Positions 6,366 to 8,608 of a stretch of 8,608 nt of DNA are shown here, piece by piece. The stretch is from Holophagaceae bacterium UBA706. GTDB taxonomy: Bacteria > Acidobacteriota > Holophagae > Holophagales > Holophagaceae. The notes below the pieces were generated by a model, which saw only the letters and a program-made list of their open reading frames with translations, was not told where the DNA came from and did no database searches. The position numbers and the translations under genes are program-made. Within the stretch, counting starts at the first letter, position 1, and each line of letters starts with the position of its first letter. The DNA lies in NCBI GenBank assembly GCA_002298155.1, contig DBME01000147.1, positions 909 through 9,516 of the forward strand, in the 5' to 3' direction.

Positions 6366-6788
6366 ATGTACTTCAACGATCCCCAGTCCCACGCGTGGGA
6401 CGCCCTGGTGGAAGCGGCCTGGAAGGGCTGGGAAAACGCCCACGCCCCCTATTCCGGATTCCAAGTGGGCGCGGCCCTCCTGCGCACGGGCGGCGGCATC
6501 GTGTCCGGCTGCAACGTCGAGAACGCAGCCTATCCCAGCTCCCTCTGCGCGGAGCGGACCGCCATCTGCGCCGCCGTGTCCCAGGGCATGAAGCCCGGGG
6601 AACTGGCCGCCCTCGTGGTGGTCACCGAGGCCACCACCCTCACCCCGCCCTGCGGCGCCTGCCGCCAGGTGCTGGCCGAATTCGCGGAGGACCTCCCGAT
6701 CCTGCTGGTCAACCGGCACCACCGGACCCTCCACAGCCTTGCGGACCTGCTGCCCCACGCTTTCACTATCCGCAACCTGAACCTTTGA
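6366..6788 (+). CDS. cdd: Cytidine deaminase
   Basis: A 140-residue protein, the size of the small homotetrameric cytidine deaminases. These are cytoplasmic zinc enzymes that convert cytidine and deoxycytidine to uridine and deoxyuridine in pyrimidine salvage. All key elements are visible. APYSGFQVGAAL (27-38) forms the substrate pocket start. NVEN (50-53) contacts the ribose. CAER (61-64) gives the zinc-ligand Cys61 and catalytic Glu63. PPCGACRQVLAEF (94-106) gives zinc ligands Cys96 and Cys99. A GTG at 6360 is also in frame, but the ATG at 6366 is preferred because GAGG (6357-6360) sits exactly 5 nt before it. It follows the DUF58 gene by 29 bp and precedes the TPR gene by 51 bp, so an operon is plausible. 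Nothing in the enzyme looks truncated or unusual. Confidence 0.97.
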   Translation: MYFNDPQSHAWDALVEAAWKGWENAHAPYSGFQVGAALLRTGGGIVSGCNVENAAYPSSLCAERTAICAAVSQGMKPGELAALVVVTEATTLTPPCGACRQVLAEFAEDLPILLVNRHHRTLHSLADLLPHAFTIRNLNL

Positions 6789-6802
6789 TCCATGCTAGTT
6801 AG

Positions 6803-6820
6803 CCGGGGGCTTCCCCCCGG
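6803..6820 (+). other. GC-rich stem-loop between cdd and the TPR gene
   Basis: CCGGGGG (6803-6809) pairs perfectly with CCCCCGG (6814-6820) around a CTTC loop, giving a 7-bp, all G-C stem. It is not followed by a T-run (GTGATTCC comes next), so it is not a classic intrinsic terminator. It ends 8 nt before the AGAGG ribosome site (6829-6833) of the TPR gene. It could weaken read-through from cdd, act as an mRNA processing or stability element, or be chance in GC-rich DNA. The structure is seen; the function is not. Confidence 0.4.
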
Positions 6821-6839
6821 GTGATTCCAGAGGCGAGCG

Positions 6840-8608
6840 ATGGCCATTGACCGACCCAAGATCACCAAGCAGGCCGAGAATTTCATGGCCCAGGGCCGGT
6901 ATGATCGCGCCATCGATGAATTCCTCAAGCTGGTGGAGGACGATCCCTCCAATTCGAACCTCCTGAACCGGGTGGGCGACGCCTACCTTCAGGCCGGCAA
7001 GCTCCCCGAAGCCATCGACATGTTCAAGCGGGCCGGCATCGGCTTCGAACGTGGTGGCTTCAACGCCAAGGCCAGCGCCGTGTTCAAGAAGGCCCACCGT
7101 AGCCAGCCGGATGACCTGGAGATCTGCGAGCGCCTCGCGGAGCTCTACCGCCAGACGAACATGATCAAGGAGGCGATCCAGATCCACATCGAGGTGGCCG
7201 AGTCCTTCACCAAGAAGGGCCTTCTCAAGCGCGCCCTGGAGGAGTTCGCCAAGGTCGTGGAGCTCGACCCCAAGAACCAGAAGAACAAGGTCAAGCTGGC
7301 GGACCTCTACAACAAGGAGGGGATGAAGGAGAAGGCGGCGGCCATCTACCTGGACGTGGCCGAGGCCCTCGCCCTGGAGCAGAAGCACATGGAGGCGGGC
7401 CAGATCCTCGAGCGCGCCAAGACCATGATCACCACGCCGCACCTGTTCCTGACCCAGTCGCGGCTCGCGGTCATCCAGAAGGATCTCGCCGGCGCGGCCT
7501 CCCACCTGCGGGAAGGCCTGCAGGCCAACCCCCGCAGCGCCGAGCTCCTGGACGCCCTGGCGGAAGTGGAACTGCAGTCCAAGGCCCCGGACCGGGCCCT
7601 GGAGGCCCTGGGCGAAGTGCCCCAGCTGCCCGAGAAGTCCCTGGGCCTGGCCGAGCGCGCCCTGCGCGAGATGGTGCGCAACGGCAACATCGATGAAGGA
7701 CTGAAGCTCTTCAAACCCATCGGCCGCGAATTCGGCCGGCGGGGCCTGGGCGAGGCCGCGGCCCGCACCCTGCGCGCCGCGTTGCACGGAGCCTTCAACG
7801 CCGAGTCCTGGATCCAGCTGGCGGACATCGCCCACCAGTCCGGAAACCGGGCCGAGCAGGTGGAGCACCTGCGCAGGGCCTACGCCTACGCCATCTCCAA
7901 GGAAGACGAGGAAGTCAGCGCCCAGATCCGCGTGCAGCTGCAGGGCATGGGCATCCAGGATCTGGACACCGCCCCCGCGCCCCTGGCGGGAAGCGGGACC
8001 TCCACCAGCGGCCCCGGCATCCAGGACATCACCGACCACTCCGAGACCGACGTGGTCCGGCGCATGCAGATCCAGCAGCTGGAGCGCGACGCCGAGAACG
8101 CCGTGCGCAACCGGTTCATGGACCGTGCCCTGGAAGCCTACGGCAAGGTGCTGGAACTGGATCCCGCCAACTACGCGGCCATCGTGCGCATCGCCGAGAT
8201 CCACCGCGCGTCGGGGATCCTGAGCAAGGTGCAGATGCACTACGTGAAGCACGCGGAGAAGCTCGCGGGCCTGGGCCAGCGCAAGATGGCCGTGGACCTG
8301 CTGGACCTGGCCGAGAACCTCTTCCCCGGCTCCACGCGCCTCTACCGCCGCAACCTCGGCCTCATGGAGGTGCTCCCCTCCGCCCCGCCGGCGCCCGTGG
8401 CGCCCGTGGCCCCCCCGGCTCCCGTGCCCCAGGCCGCCATCGCGCTGCCGGCGCCCAAGGAGGAGCTGCCGGTCCTCCCCCTGGAACTGGAGACCATCCA
8501 GGAGCTGCCGCTCATCCCCCTGGACCTGGAGCCGCGCGACTACTCCCGGCCCGAGGTGCCCACCATCCCCGAGCCGCTGCAGTCCATCGACGCCCTGGAG
8601 CTGCCGCC
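6840..8608 (+). CDS. Tetratricopeptide-repeat protein (3' end beyond window)
   Basis: The first 589 residues are visible and the frame is still open at the window edge. There is no signal peptide or membrane segment, so it is probably cytoplasmic. Helical TPR-type pairs run through about 8-365: for example AENFMAQGRYDRAIDEFLKL (12-31), then GDAYLQAGKLPEAIDMFKRA (46-65), ERLAELYRQTNMIKEAIQIH (97-116) and KGLLKRALEEFAKVVELDP (126-144). A flexible linker (about 368-402) holds two GIQD motifs. A second TPR block covers about 408-500 (MDRALEAYGKVLELDP, 427-442). From 511 onward the protein is Pro/Ala- then Leu/Pro/Glu-rich, apparently disordered. AGAGG at 6829-6833, 6 nt before the ATG, supports the start. 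TPR proteins are scaffolds for protein contacts; the partner is unknown. It may be co-transcribed with cdd (51-bp gap with a hairpin). Confidence 0.88.
   Translation, partial: MAIDRPKITKQAENFMAQGRYDRAIDEFLKLVEDDPSNSNLLNRVGDAYLQAGKLPEAIDMFKRAGIGFERGGFNAKASAVFKKAHRSQPDDLEICERLAELYRQTNMIKEAIQIHIEVAESFTKKGLLKRALEEFAKVVELDPKNQKNKVKLADLYNKEGMKEKAAAIYLDVAEALALEQKHMEAGQILERAKTMITTPHLFLTQSRLAVIQKDLAGAASHLREGLQANPRSAELLDALAEVELQSKAPDRALEALGEVPQLPEKSLGLAERALREMVRNGNIDEGLKLFKPIGREFGRRGLGEAAARTLRAALHGAFNAESWIQLADIAHQSGNRAEQVEHLRRAYAYAISKEDEEVSAQIRVQLQGMGIQDLDTAPAPLAGSGTSTSGPGIQDITDHSETDVVRRMQIQQLERDAENAVRNRFMDRALEAYGKVLELDPANYAAIVRIAEIHRASGILSKVQMHYVKHAEKLAGLGQRKMAVDLLDLAENLFPGSTRLYRRNLGLMEVLPSAPPAPVAPVAPPAPVPQAAIALPAPKEELPVLPLELETIQELPLIPLDLEPRDYSRPEVPTIPEPLQSIDALELP
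8391..8426 (+). repeat. 9-bp tandem repeat coding for Ala-Pro-Val units in the TPR protein
   Basis: Four consecutive 9-bp units: GCGCCCGTG twice exactly, then GCCCCCCCG and GCTCCCGTG. They encode APV-APV-APP-APV (residues 518-529). This begins the proline-rich tail of the TPR protein. Such runs form stiff, extended linkers and can change copy number by replication slippage. The two exact units and two diverged ones are directly visible. Confidence 0.75.

Noticed and set aside
6795..8252. Long minus-strand open frame (485 codons) opposite the TPR gene
   Set aside because: It is antisense to a well-supported TPR protein with a good ribosome site. The product is repetitive and its composition follows from the TPR codons read backwards.

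Overview
The window is GC-rich, gene-dense bacterial chromosome. Nine protein genes sit in two divergent blocks around a short control region at about 5242-5409. Six genes lie on the minus strand to the left and three on the plus strand to the right. I see no RNA genes, insertion sequences, CRISPR arrays or phage genes. The high GC, strongly G/C-biased third codon positions, compact operons and overall gene style would fit an Acidobacteriota lineage (Holophaga/Geothrix-like) or a deltaproteobacterial relative. That is a guess from general impression only; no marker gene here settles it.

Minus-strand block, in transcription order from 5241 down to 1: a large APC-superfamily cationic-type amino-acid permease, riboflavin synthase (ribE), a small predicted outer-membrane lipoprotein, a PaaI-like hotdog thioesterase, a two-TM potassium-channel protein with an RCK/TrkA cytoplasmic part, and the N-terminal end of a CPA2 (Kef-type) cation/proton antiporter that runs off the left edge. 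Gaps are 25, 91, 36, -4 and 32 bp, so much or all of it could be one transcript. The firmest unit is thioesterase-channel-antiporter. The thioesterase stop and the channel GTG start overlap as GTGA, and the antiporter follows 32 bp later. The channel and antiporter together suggest a potassium or pH homeostasis module.

Plus-strand block: a DUF58 membrane-anchored protein, cytidine deaminase (cdd), and a long cytoplasmic TPR protein that runs off the right edge. Gaps are 29 and 51 bp. Cytidine deaminase is pyrimidine salvage. The DUF58 protein lacks the MoxR ATPase neighbour it usually has, at least within this window. The TPR protein has a Pro/Ala-rich repetitive tail.

Most genes are ordinary housekeeping or accessory functions. 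The points most worth a second look are departures from family norms: a channel selectivity filter that reads LVGFRD instead of TVGYGD, an Asn in place of the His of the thioesterase HGG motif, an extra two-helix insertion and a three-helix C-terminal extension in the permease, and a Met/Gly-rich loop in the lipoprotein. I did not find convincing evidence of a wholly new system.
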